From: Streptomyces hilarionis
GTDB taxonomy: Bacteria; Actinomycetota; Actinomycetes; Streptomycetales; Streptomycetaceae
NCBI RefSeq assembly: GCF_024539675.1
Contig: NZ_JAHHIT010000068.1
Span: 1 to 54,868 of the forward strand
Direction: 5' to 3'
Length of the DNA: 54,868 bases
In this document: positions 1 to 12,511 of the stretch, one piece after another
How positions within the stretch are numbered: the stretch's first letter is position 1
How the letters are laid out: every line of letters starts with the position of its first letter
The notes under the pieces: model-generated
What the model was told of the DNA's origin: nothing
Seen by the model: the letters and a program-made list of their open reading frames with translations, nothing else
Database searches by the model: none
Program-made: the position numbers and the translations under genes

Positions 1-31
1 CCACTCGTCCCCGCCGCCCCCAGGAGAAGCC

Positions 32-955
32 ATGACCACCGCGTCCACGACCGCCTCCGAGGCCGCCGCCCCCGCCGACGCCCCCGTCCCGCTCGCGGCC
101 GGGGAGATCCGGCGGGTCGGCGTGGTGGGGTGCGGCGTGATGGGCGCCGGCCTGGCCGAGGTCTGCGCCCGGGCCGGGCGCGACGTGCTGCTCGTCTCCT
201 CGGGCGAAGCGGGCCTGGCCAGGGGGCGCGGCCGGCTGGAGCGCTCCCTCGGCAACGCGGTGCGCAAGGGCGGGATCAGCGACGCGGAGCGGGAGGAGGC
301 GCTCGCGCGGGTCACGTACGCCACCGACCTCGGCGCCTTCCACGACCGTCAGCTCGTCCTGGAGGCCGTCCCCGAGCACGAGGCCACGAAACTGCGGGTC
401 TTCCGCACCCTGGACGAGGTCGTCGAGGCCCCGGACGCGATCCTCGCCACGAACACCTCCGCCCTGCCCGTCATACGGCTGGCCCGGGCCACGCGACGCC
501 CGGGGCAGGTCCTCGGGCTGCACTTCTTCAACCCGGCCCCGGTGCTGCCGCTGGTCGAGGTGGTCGGCTCGCTGCTGACCGACGAAGGCGCCCGGCGCAC
601 CGCCGCGGACTTCGTCACCCAGGTCCTCGGCAAGCAGGCGATCCACGCCGGGGACCGCTCCGGGTTCGTGGTCAACGCCCTGCTGATCCCCTACCTCGTC
701 GCCGCGATCCGCATGTACGAGGCCGGGTACGCGGACGCCCGGGACATCGACAAGGCGATGACGCTGGGCTGTTCCCACCCCATGGGCCCGCTGGCGCTGG
801 CCGACCTCATCGGCCTGGACACCGTGGCGGCCATCGCCCGCGCCCTGTACGAGGAGTTCAGGGAGCCCGCCCACGCGGTGTCCCCGATGCTCTCGCGGAT
901 GGTCGACGGCGGGCTGCTGGGCCGCAAGTCGGGGCAGGGTTTCTACACCTACTGA
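32..955 (+). CDS. 3-hydroxyacyl-CoA (3-hydroxybutyryl-CoA) dehydrogenase
   Basis: Cytosolic NAD(P)-dependent oxidoreductase that interconverts 3-hydroxyacyl-CoA and acetoacyl-CoA in fatty-acid or butyryl-CoA metabolism. An N-terminal Rossmann domain carries the dinucleotide loop GCGVMGAG at residues 33-40. The C-terminal dimerisation domain starts near residue 205. Family catalytic residues are visible: Ser in TNTS (143), His in LHFFNPAP (164), Glu at about 176 and Asn in VVNALL (215). At 307 aa it is slightly longer than the usual 280-290 because of an Ala/Pro-rich N-terminal tail of about 25 residues. The ATG start follows an AGGAG ribosome site. It appears monocistronic and ends about 350 bp before the ATP synthase operon. 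Family is clear; chain-length preference is not. Confidence 0.9.
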   Translation: MTTASTTASEAAAPADAPVPLAAGEIRRVGVVGCGVMGAGLAEVCARAGRDVLLVSSGEAGLARGRGRLERSLGNAVRKGGISDAEREEALARVTYATDLGAFHDRQLVLEAVPEHEATKLRVFRTLDEVVEAPDAILATNTSALPVIRLARATRRPGQVLGLHFFNPAPVLPLVEVVGSLLTDEGARRTAADFVTQVLGKQAIHAGDRSGFVVNALLIPYLVAAIRMYEAGYADARDIDKAMTLGCSHPMGPLALADLIGLDTVAAIARALYEEFREPAHAVSPMLSRMVDGGLLGRKSGQGFYTY

Positions 956-1307
956 CGTCGGGGCCCGCGCCCTCGCGCTCCCCCCTGACAAGGTAAGAAT
1001 CTGACTAGAGCATTGCCAACTCGTGGGGGAAGTACGAGCGGGCAAAGGCCCCCAATACCAGACAAGCTCCCCGCGATCTCGCACAGACGCGCACGGTCGC
1101 TCTCATGTGTGACAGCGGGCACACCCAGTAGGTAAAGACCTCATCAAATAGTTTGTGATACGGTTCACGAGTACCCCCGGACAGAGCCGATGGACCGCAC
1201 CACGACGGTCGGTCGGAGCGAGACGGCGTGAGGTCTCTCGCCCCTCGGACCGGGGCTACGCTCGTCCATGACGACACCCTGCCCCCCTTGATTGCGGAGT
1301 TGCCGCC
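956..1307. other. atp operon upstream region
   Basis: No gene is supported here. The stretch between the dehydrogenase stop and atpI holds the Rex-like palindrome described separately and a weaker copy, TGTGACAGCGGGCACA, at 1108-1123. It should contain the main atp promoter, but I cannot assign -35/-10 boxes with confidence. Confidence 0.6.
1153..1170. promoter_or_regulatory. Putative Rex (redox) operator upstream of atpI
   Basis: The 18-mer TTGTGATACGGTTCACGA matches 12 of the 14 defined positions of the Rex operator TTGTGAA-N4-TTCACAA. Rex is the NADH/NAD+-sensing repressor of respiratory genes in Streptomyces. The site lies about 138 bp upstream of the atpI start, in the only long gap before the operon. 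Assignment is by motif match and context. Confidence 0.6.
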
Positions 1308-1721
1308 ATGCAGTCCAACGACGTACGAACGCTCCTGCACTGTGCCCTGCCCACCGCTGTCGCGGGTGTGGCGGGAGTCGCGGTGAGCGCCGCCGTCGCC
1401 GGCGGCAAGGGAGCGCTCGGCGCCGTCTTCGGCGCGGTGCTCGTCCTGCTCTTCATGGGCGGCGGACTGGTGGTGCTGCTGCGCACCGCGCGCCAGCTTC
1501 CCCATCTCTTCCAGTCGATGGGGCTGTTGCTCTACACCACGCAGATCCTGTTGCTGATGATCGTCCTGATCACCTTCAAGGGGACCTCGGCCTTCAACCC
1601 GAAATGCTTCGCGTTCACGCTGCTCGCCGCCACTCTCGTGTGGATCGCGGCACAGGTGCGTTCGCACATGAAGGCCAAGATCCTCTACGTCGAGCCGGAC
1701 TCCGCCCGGACGTCGTCGTGA
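1308..1721 (+). CDS. atpI: ATP synthase protein I
   Basis: Small integral membrane protein of 137 aa that precedes the structural ATP synthase genes; the family is thought to help assemble the c-ring. Four hydrophobic segments are visible, at roughly residues 10-30, 38-60, 75-95 and 100-120. The C-terminus is short and charged. The ATG follows a GGAG-type ribosome site. It is the first gene of the operon and is separated from atpB by 222 bp, much longer than the other gaps, so a second promoter or an mRNA processing site before atpB is possible. Sequence conservation of AtpI is low, so position is part of the evidence. Confidence 0.85.
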   Translation: MQSNDVRTLLHCALPTAVAGVAGVAVSAAVAGGKGALGAVFGAVLVLLFMGGGLVVLLRTARQLPHLFQSMGLLLYTTQILLLMIVLITFKGTSAFNPKCFAFTLLAATLVWIAAQVRSHMKAKILYVEPDSARTSS

Positions 1722-1943
1722 CCTGTAGGGCCGGTGTAAAGGGCCTTCCGCTCTTTTGCTATGGTCTCGCCACAACTGCGGCAGAGCTGGCGCGGGCGGC
1801 AAGCGTGCCTGTGACGTCTCACGGTTCGGAGCCCAGTCGCCGCCCCCTTATCCGCAAGTCCAGTCCAGTGCCGTCCCGCGGTCGCAGGCCGCGCCGACAC
1901 ATCGAGGTTGCCGTACCCATGCGCCACGCTGAAGGAGCTCGCG

Positions 1944-2753
1944 GTGAGTAACGCCAAGACGCTCGCCTTCGAGACCGACTGTCATATTTTCGACGGGTGC
2001 GGTTTCCCGACCCCCGGCCTGCACTCGTTCATGTTCGAGCCGCTCTTCACCGTCGGCGGCATCGAGTTCAACAAGCCGATGCTGCTCTCGCTGGTGAGCA
2101 CCGTCGTCGTCATCGGGTTCTTCTGGGCGGCGTTCAACAAGCCGAAGCTGATCCCCGGCAAGCTCCAGATGGTCGGCGAGGCCGGCTACGACTTCGTCCG
2201 TCGCGGCGTCGTCTACGAGACGATCGGCAAGCGCGAGGGCGAGAAGTACGTCCCGCTGATGTTCTCGCTGTTCTTCTTCATCTGGATCATGAACTTGTGG
2301 TCGATCATCCCGATCGCCCAGTTCCCGGCCACCGCGGTCATCGCCTTCCCGGCGGGCCTCGCGGCCATCGTCTACATCCTGTGGATGAGCCTGACGTTCA
2401 AGCGCCACGGCTTCATCGGCGGATGGAAGAACATCACCGGCTACGACCCGTCGCTCGGCCCGGTCTTCCCGATGGTCATGTTCTTCGAGTTCCTGTCGAA
2501 CGTGTTCATCCGGCCGTTCACCCACGCCGTCCGACTGTTCGCGAACATGTTCGCGGGCCACGTTCTGATCCTCATCTTCACCATCGGAACCTGGTACCTG
2601 CTCAACGGCATCGGCATCGCCTACTCGGCGGTCTCGTTCCTGATGGTCCTCGTGATGACGGTCTTCGAGCTGTTCATCCAGGCTCTCCAGGCCTACGTCT
2701 TCATCCTCCTGTCCTGTAGCTACATCCAGGGCGCGCTCGCCGAGCACCACTGA
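1944..2753 (+). CDS. atpB: ATP synthase F0 subunit a
   Basis: Membrane stator subunit that forms the two proton half-channels beside the c-ring. I place the start at the GTG at 1944: AAGGAG at 1932-1937 sits 6 nt upstream, and the protein then begins VSNAKTLAFETD. An in-frame ATG 36 bp upstream has no good ribosome site. This gives 269 aa with five or six membrane segments. The essential Arg of the penultimate helix is present in AVRLFANMFAGH (Arg197). The conserved C-terminal helix, ELFIQALQAYVF, follows. Confidence 0.95.
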   Translation: MSNAKTLAFETDCHIFDGCGFPTPGLHSFMFEPLFTVGGIEFNKPMLLSLVSTVVVIGFFWAAFNKPKLIPGKLQMVGEAGYDFVRRGVVYETIGKREGEKYVPLMFSLFFFIWIMNLWSIIPIAQFPATAVIAFPAGLAAIVYILWMSLTFKRHGFIGGWKNITGYDPSLGPVFPMVMFFEFLSNVFIRPFTHAVRLFANMFAGHVLILIFTIGTWYLLNGIGIAYSAVSFLMVLVMTVFELFIQALQAYVFILLSCSYIQGALAEHH

Positions 2754-2827
2754 GCACCCGCACCACCCCCCCGAATTTCCGGTGGCCAACCCCCACCGGT
2801 CTGTGTGAAAGAGAAGGAAGTTACGGC

Positions 2828-3073
2828 ATGTCCGCTCTCGACACCCTCGCCGCGGTCCAGATCAAGGGCAACCTCGCTGCCATTGGCTACGGTCTCGCGG
2901 CCATCGGCCCCGGCGTCGGCGTTGGCATCATCTTCGGTAACGGCACCCAGGCCCTGGCCCGTCAGCCCGAGGCCGCCGGCCTGATCCGCCAGAACCAGAT
3001 CCTGGGCTTCGTGCTCTGTGAGGCGCTCGCCCTGATCGGTCTGGTCATGGGCTTCGTCTACCCGAGCGCCTGA
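2828..3073 (+). CDS. atpE: ATP synthase F0 subunit c (proteolipid)
   Basis: Rotor-ring subunit: an 81-aa hairpin of two transmembrane helices. The first helix is the Gly-rich segment near residues 16-40. The polar loop is ARQPE (44-48), which contacts the F1 stalk. The second helix holds the ion-binding carboxylate Glu65 in LCEALAL. The absence of extra polar ligands around Glu65 fits proton rather than sodium coupling (inference). The ATG is preceded by AAGGAAG. It lies between atpB and atpF. Confidence 0.97.
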   Translation: MSALDTLAAVQIKGNLAAIGYGLAAIGPGVGVGIIFGNGTQALARQPEAAGLIRQNQILGFVLCEALALIGLVMGFVYPSA

Positions 3074-3116
3074 TCCGCGTCTGCGCTGACGAGAGAATTC
3101 CACGGAAGGAACTGAT

Positions 3117-3668
3117 GTGATCTCGCCCTTGCTGCAACTCGCGGCTGAGGAGGAGGCCCAGAATCCTCTGATCCCGGAGATCCCCGAGCTCGTCATCGGT
3201 CTGATCGCGTTCGCGATCGTGTTCTTCGTCCTGGGCAAGAAGCTCCTTCCGAACATCAACAAGGTTCTGGAAGAGCGTCGCGACGCCATCGAGGGCGGGA
3301 TCGAACAGGCCGAGATTGCCCGGACCGAGGCCCAGAGCGTCCTGGAGCAGTACAAGGCCCAGCTCGCCGAGGCCCGCCACGAGGCCGCGCGGCTGCGCCA
3401 GGAGGCGCAGGAGCAGGGCGCCACGCTCATCACCGAGATGCGCGCGGAAGGCCAGCGTCAGCGCGAGGAGATCGTCGCCGCCGGACACAGCCAGATCGAG
3501 GCCGACCGCAAGGCCGCCGCGTCCGCGCTGCGTCAGGACGTCGGCAAGCTCGCCACCGAACTGGCCGGCAAGCTCGTCGGCGAGTCCCTCGAGGACCACG
3601 CCCGGCAGAGCCGTGTCATCGACCGCTTCCTCGACGAGCTCGAGGAGAAGGCCGAGGCGTCTCGATGA
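3117..3668 (+). CDS. atpF: ATP synthase F0 subunit b
   Basis: Peripheral stalk subunit of 183 aa. A short N-terminal periplasmic stretch and one membrane helix (about residues 18-38) are followed by a long, highly charged coiled coil that reaches up to subunit delta. The start is GTG at 3117 after GGAAGGA; the overlapping ATG at 3115 is followed directly by a stop. The stop overlaps the atpH start by 4 bp (ATGA), suggesting translational coupling of the two stalk subunits. Confidence 0.95.
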   Translation: MISPLLQLAAEEEAQNPLIPEIPELVIGLIAFAIVFFVLGKKLLPNINKVLEERRDAIEGGIEQAEIARTEAQSVLEQYKAQLAEARHEAARLRQEAQEQGATLITEMRAEGQRQREEIVAAGHSQIEADRKAAASALRQDVGKLATELAGKLVGESLEDHARQSRVIDRFLDELEEKAEASR

Positions 3669-4486
3669 CCGCACACGGAGCGAGCCGCGAGGCATTCGCA
3701 GCAGCCCGTGAGCGTCTGGACGCGCTGACGGACTCCACGTCCGTGGACGCGGAGCGACTCGCAGCGGAACTGGCGTCCGTCACGGCGCTGCTCCACGGCG
3801 AGATCGCGCTGCGTCGGGTCCTCACCGACCCGGCGCAGGCCGCCGACCGCAAGGCCGAGCTGGTCCAGCGCCTGCTCGGCAGCCAGGTCAGCGGTCCGAC
3901 CGCCGACCTGGTGGCCGGCACGGTGCGCTCCCGCTGGTCGCAGTCCCGCGACCTGGTGGACGCGCTGGAGGAGCTGGCGAACATCGCCGACCTCACCGCC
4001 GCGCAGAAGGCCGGCACGCTCGACGACGTCGAGGACGAGCTGTTCCGCTTCGGGCGGATCGTCTCCTCCAACACCGAGCTGCGCGCCGCACTGACCGACC
4101 GGAAGGCCACCGTCCAGGCCAAGAGCGAGCTGCTGCGCGGCCTGCTCGGGGGCCGGGCCGACGCGGCCACCGAGCGACTGGTGACGCGCCTCGTGACCGC
4201 GCCGCGTGGACGTAGCCTGGAAGCGGGCCTCGAGTCCCTGTCCAAGCTCGCCGCGGAGCGCCGCGACCGTCTGGTCGCCGTCGTCACCTCGGCGGTGCCG
4301 CTGAGCGACCCGCAGAAGCAGCGCCTCGGCGCGGCCCTCGCGAAGCTCTACGGCCGTCGGATGCACCTCAACCTCGACGTGGACCCCGCGGTCCTCGGCG
4401 GGATCCGGGTGCAGGTCGGCGACGAGGTGATCAACGGCTCCCTCGCGGACCGCCTCGAGGACGCCGCCCGCCGCATGGCGAGCTAG
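3665..4486 (+). CDS. atpH: ATP synthase F1 subunit delta
   Basis: OSCP/delta-family subunit linking the top of F1 to the b-subunit stalk. At 273 aa it is about 90 residues longer than the E. coli protein. The extra length is typical of actinobacterial delta subunits. The C-terminal part carries the recognisable OSCP signature around GGIRVQVGDEVINGSL. The ATG overlaps the atpF stop. The gap to atpA is 134 bp, long enough for a leader or processing element. Confidence 0.94.
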   Translation: MTAHGASREAFAAARERLDALTDSTSVDAERLAAELASVTALLHGEIALRRVLTDPAQAADRKAELVQRLLGSQVSGPTADLVAGTVRSRWSQSRDLVDALEELANIADLTAAQKAGTLDDVEDELFRFGRIVSSNTELRAALTDRKATVQAKSELLRGLLGGRADAATERLVTRLVTAPRGRSLEAGLESLSKLAAERRDRLVAVVTSAVPLSDPQKQRLGAALAKLYGRRMHLNLDVDPAVLGGIRVQVGDEVINGSLADRLEDAARRMAS

Positions 4487-4620
4487 CAGCAACTCAAGAC
4501 CGCAGTACGAACTGATGGCGGCCCTGGTTGGGCCGTGCAGAGGATTCACCTCTTTCAGGGGGGAGTCCCCATCCCCCCAAAGTGAAACTTCGGGCCCAAC
4601 AAGGAGAGCAGGGAACCCAG

Positions 4621-6210
<1,590 letters not shown>

Positions 6211-6231
6211 CGTAAGGAAGGGACCTGACTC

Positions 6232-7148
6232 ATGGGAGCCCAGCTCCGGGTCTACAAGCGTCGCATCCGATCCGTCACCGCGACCAAGAAGATCACCAAG
6301 GCGATGGAGATGATCGCCGCCTCGCGCGTCGTCAAGGCGCAGCGCAAGGTGGCGGCCTCCGCGCCGTACGCGACCGAGCTCACCCGCGCGGTCTCGGCGG
6401 TCGGCACCGGCTCGAACACCAAGCACCCGCTGACCACGGAGGCGGAGACGGCGACCCGTGCCGCGGTGCTGCTCCTCACGAGCGACCGCGGACTGGCCGG
6501 CGCCTTCAACTCCAACGCGATCAAGGCCGCCGAGCAGCTGACGGCGCGCCTTGAGGCGGAGGGCAAGGAGGTCGACACGTACATCGTCGGCCGCCGCGGT
6601 CTGGCCCACTACAACTTCCGCGAGCGCAAGGTCGCGGACTCGTGGTCGGGCTTCACCGACGAGCCCACCTACGCGGACGCGAAGAAGGTCGCGGGTCCGC
6701 TGATCGAGGCCATCGAGAAGGACACGGCCGAGGGCGGCGTGGACGAACTCCACATCGTCTTCACCGAGTTCGTCTCGATGATGACGCAGACGGCGCTCGG
6801 CGACCGCCTGCTGCCGCTCAGCCTCGACGAGGTGGCCAAGGAGTCGGCGCCGAAGGGCGAGATCCTTCCGCTGTACGACTTCGAGCCCTCGGCGGAGGAC
6901 GTCCTCGACGCCCTGCTGCCGCGCTATGTGGAGAGCCGCGTGTACAACGCGCTCCTCCAGTCGGCAGCCTCGAAGCACGCCGCCACGCGGCGCGCGATGA
7001 AGTCGGCCACCGACAACGCAGGAGAGCTCATCGAGACGCTCTCCCGCCTTGCCAACGCGGCCCGCCAGGCCGAAATCACCCAGGAAATCAGCGAGATCGT
7101 CGGTGGCTCCGCAGCCCTGGCCGACGCGACCGCGGGGAGTGACAGGTA

Positions 7149-7149
<1 letters not shown>
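6232..7149 (+). CDS. atpG: ATP synthase F1 subunit gamma
   Basis: Central rotor shaft of F1, 305 aa. The N-terminal helix (GAQLRVYKRRIRSV, then TKKITKAMEMIAASR) and the C-terminal helix (ATDNAGELIETLSRLANAARQ) form the antiparallel coiled coil inside the alpha/beta hexamer. The middle Rossmann-like domain contains TSDRGLAGAFNSN. The ATG is preceded by AAGGAAGGG. The TAA stop overlaps the ATG of atpD by one base, indicating coupled translation. Confidence 0.96.
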
Positions 7150-8583
<1,434 letters not shown>

Positions 8584-8585
<2 letters not shown>

Positions 8586-8650
8586 ACTCCCTGAGTTCGC
8601 AGTGAGCCCCACGGCTCACGTCCGAGGGGGCGGGCGCGTCCCGCCCCCTC
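8584..8650. other. Three consecutive hairpins between atpD and atpC
   Basis: Perfect stems lie end to end. GAACTC (8584-8589) pairs with GAGTTC (8593-8598). GTGAGCC (8602-8608) pairs with GGCTCAC (8613-8619). GAGGGGGCGGG (8624-8634) pairs with CCCGCCCCCTC (8640-8650) around the loop CGCGT. No T-run follows the last stem, so it looks more like an attenuator or RNA-processing/stability element than a full terminator. Confidence 0.65.
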
Positions 8651-8718
8651 ACTCACGCCCCTTAGACTTGTAACCAACACCCGGCAGAATCCGCCGGGTG
8701 GTGACCCGAGGAGCCACC

Positions 8719-9093
8719 TTGGCTGCTGAGCTGCACGTCGCGCTGGTCGCGGCCGACCGAGAGGTCTGGTCCGGCGAGGCCAACCTGGTCGTCGCGCGCA
8801 CCACGTCGGGCGACATCGGCGTCATGCCCGGTCACCAGCCGCTGCTCGGTGTGCTGGAGTCGGGCCCGGTGACCATCCGTACGAGTGATGGTGGAACGGT
8901 CGTCGCCGCGGTGCACGGCGGTTTCATCTCGTTCGCGGACAACAAGCTCTCGCTGCTGGCCGAGATCGCCGAGCTGTCGGACGAGATCGACGTCCAGCGC
9001 GTGGAGCGGGAGCTGGAGCGCGCGAAGGCGGAGGGCGACGCCGCCGCCGAGCGTCGCGCGGACGTACGACTGCGTGCGGCGGCCTCGCGCTGA
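8719..9093 (+). CDS. atpC: ATP synthase F1 subunit epsilon
   Basis: Regulatory rotor-stalk subunit, 124 aa from the proposed start. GAGGAG at 8708-8713 is 5 nt before a TTG codon at 8719, giving an N-terminus beginning AAELHVALVAADREVW after fMet, as expected for streptomycete AtpC. The in-frame GTG at 8698 has no ribosome site at the right distance. The N-terminal beta-sandwich includes IGVMPGHQPLLGVL. The C-terminal helical hairpin is Ala/Arg/Glu-rich. The rare TTG start, together with the upstream hairpins, may tune epsilon synthesis down. Confidence 0.93.
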   Translation: MAAELHVALVAADREVWSGEANLVVARTTSGDIGVMPGHQPLLGVLESGPVTIRTSDGGTVVAAVHGGFISFADNKLSLLAEIAELSDEIDVQRVERELERAKAEGDAAAERRADVRLRAAASR

Positions 9094-9119
9094 CCCAGGG
9101 CACAGCCGCATGACGTCAC

Positions 9120-9185
9120 TCAGCCGCGGTCGGTTCCGGAGCAATCCGGCGCCGACCGCGGCTGAGGCAGATATGGATGTTTTTT
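9120..9185 (+). terminator. atp operon terminator
   Basis: A 14-bp perfect stem (TCAGCCGCGGTCGG at 9120-9133 with CCGACCGCGGCTGA at 9152-9165) encloses a second stem CCGGA/TCCGG capped by a GCAA (GNRA) tetraloop. A run of six T's at 9180-9185 follows 14 nt later. It lies 27 bp after the atpC stop. Confidence 0.85.
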
Positions 9186-9234
9186 CCGTTCCGTTACCTA
9201 TTTCGGTACCTAGGAGACGAGGAGGTCGGTGTCG

Positions 9235-9681
9235 ATGGTCCTCGCTCTGACTGTGTGCGGAATCGTCGTGGCCCTGGTGGTGCTGGGGTTGTTCGTCTTC
9301 GGTCTGCGCCGCAGACTCATCCAGCGGTCCGGCGGCACCTTCGACTGTTCGCTGCGCTGGGGCGTCCCCGAGGAACCGGACACGAGCGGAAAGGGCTGGA
9401 GCTACGGCGTCGCCCGCTACAACGGCGACCGCATCGAGTGGTACCGGGTCTTCTCCTACGCCTACCGCCCGCGCCGTGTGCTGGAGCGCGGTTCGATCGA
9501 GGTGGCGGGCCGCCGGCTTCCCGAGGGCGAGGAGGAGCTGGCGCTGCTGTCCGACGCGGTCGTCCTCGTCTGTGTGCACCGCGGCACCCGGCTCGAACTC
9601 GCCATGAGCGAGGACGCCTTGACCGGATTCCTCGCCTGGCTGGAGGCGGCCCCGCCCGGTCAGCGCGTCAACGTCGCCTGA
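9235..9681 (+). CDS. DUF2550 membrane protein
   Basis: Conserved actinobacterial protein of 148 aa, unknown function. One N-terminal hydrophobic helix (about residues 2-22: VLALTVCGIVVALVVLG) is followed by a basic patch (RRRLIQR) and a soluble domain of about 115 residues that begins with GGTFDCSLRWG. This predicts a membrane anchor with a cytoplasmic domain. ATG 9235 is preferred because GGAGG at 9221-9225 is 9 nt upstream; a GTG at 9229 is only 3 nt from it. The family regularly sits directly after atpC in actinomycetes, as here, although the terminator between them argues for separate transcription. Confidence 0.85.
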   Translation: MVLALTVCGIVVALVVLGLFVFGLRRRLIQRSGGTFDCSLRWGVPEEPDTSGKGWSYGVARYNGDRIEWYRVFSYAYRPRRVLERGSIEVAGRRLPEGEEELALLSDAVVLVCVHRGTRLELAMSEDALTGFLAWLEAAPPGQRVNVA

Positions 9682-9722
9682 CACACCGGTCGTGGTGCGT
9701 CCTGTCGGCCGGCCGGCACGGT

Positions 9723-9749
9723 GCCGCGCACGCGGGGGGCGTGCGCGGC
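9723..9749. terminator. Bidirectional hairpin between DUF2550 gene and chiC
   Basis: An 11-bp perfect stem, GCCGCGCACGC with GCGTGCGCGGC, surrounds a loop of five G's. It lies between the convergent ends of the DUF2550 gene and chiC. There is no T-run, which is usual for Streptomyces terminators. Confidence 0.6.
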
Positions 9750-9817
9750 GCGCGGAACGGGTCCGCCGCGGACCGGCCCGGAGGCCGGCCGCGGCGGGTG
9801 CGGTGTCGGACGGGGGG

Positions 9818-11650
<1,833 letters not shown>

Positions 11651-11711
11651 CCTGCGCCTCCTCGGGGGGAGTTGGGGGGCGTGACTGAGCCTTCACACCC
11701 ACGGTGCCGCG

Positions 11712-11755
11712 AGAATAGAAAGGTCTGGACCACGGGTCAATAGGTCTGGACCACT
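11712..11755 (-). promoter_or_regulatory. chiC promoter with two DasR-like direct repeats
   Basis: On the minus strand, TTGACC (plus 11735-11740), a 17-bp spacer and TATTCT (plus 11712-11717) form a good vegetative promoter. Two direct copies of AGGTCTGGACCAC (plus 11721-11733 and 11742-11754) lie in the spacer and just upstream of the -35 box. Each resembles the DasR operator AGTGGTCTAGACCACT (12 and 13 of 16 positions). Such repeats are the established control element of Streptomyces chitinase promoters, linking expression to N-acetylglucosamine signalling. Confidence 0.85.
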
Positions 11756-11819
11756 GCGCGGGATAAACCTCGAACCGCCGTGTTCCCGGCCGCGGGGCGA
11801 CCGCCCGACGGTTTCCCCG

Positions 11820-11849
11820 GTGACGGCCGCGCTCCCTCGCGGCCGTCAC
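11820..11849 (-). terminator. Terminator of the chiS-chiR operon
   Basis: GTGACGGCCGCG pairs perfectly with CGCGGCCGTCAC around a 6-nt loop. The stem overlaps the chiR stop codon. Confidence 0.7.
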
Positions 11850-12511
11850 CCGCCCGGGAGGCCGATCCCCAACTCCCGTGCCAGCACCGCCGCCTGGACC
11901 CGGCTGCGCAGCTCCAGCTTTCCCAGCAGCCGGCTCACGTGGGTCTTCACCGTCGCCTCGGCCATGTCCAGGCGCTCGGCGATCCCCGCGTTGGACAGCC
12001 CCTCGCCCAGGCAGGCCAGCACCTCGCGCTCGCGCCGGGTCAGCGAGTCGAGCACGGCGGGATCGGCCGCGGGCGCGCGCACCGGACGGGCGGCGAACTC
12101 GGCGATCAGACGGCGGGTCACGGCCGGCGCGATCAGGCCCTCCCCGGCCGCCACCGTACGGACCGCGGCCAGCAGGTCCCGCGCCTCCGCGTTCTTCAGC
12201 AGAAATCCGGCCGCGCCCGCCCGCAGGGCGCCGAACACGTACTCGTCGAGGTCGAAGGTGGTCAGCACCAGCACGTCGGCGAGACCCTCCTCGACCACCC
12301 GCCTGGTCGCCGACACCCCGTCCAGCCGCGGCATCTGCACGTCCATCAGCACCAGGTCGGGCCGCAGCTCCCGGGCCAGCGCCACCGCCCGCTCGCCGTC
12401 CGCCGCCTCGCCGACCACCTCGATGTCGGGGGCGCTGCCCAGGATGAGGACCAGCCCCGACCGGACCGCCGACTGGTCCTCGGCCACCAGGACCCGGATG
12501 ACGGCGCTCAC
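11846..12511 (-). CDS. chiR: NarL/LuxR-type response regulator ChiR
   Basis: DNA-binding response regulator of 221 aa. The receiver domain (about 1-120) has the acidic pair Glu11-Asp12, the phospho-acceptor Asp57 in LVLMDVQMP and the conserved Lys near FLLKNAEAR. The C-terminal LuxR helix-turn-helix begins LTRREREVLACLGEGLSN. The start is the GTG at 12511, whose GTGA overlaps the kinase stop by 4 bp; a longer upstream reading frame is just the kinase region in another frame. In S. coelicolor the equivalent pair controls chiC, which lies immediately downstream here. Symbol given by position and family. Confidence 0.88.
   Translation of the reverse strand: MSAVIRVLVAEDQSAVRSGLVLILGSAPDIEVVGEAADGERAVALARELRPDLVLMDVQMPRLDGVSATRRVVEEGLADVLVLTTFDLDEYVFGALRAGAAGFLLKNAEARDLLAAVRTVAAGEGLIAPAVTRRLIAEFAARPVRAPAADPAVLDSLTRREREVLACLGEGLSNAGIAERLDMAEATVKTHVSRLLGKLELRSRVQAAVLARELGIGLPGG

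Noticed and set aside
4528..4620. Longer N-terminus for atpA from an upstream ATG
   Set aside because: The extra residues are not alpha-subunit-like; ATG 4621 has AAGGAGAG upstream and the conserved MAELTIRPEE start.
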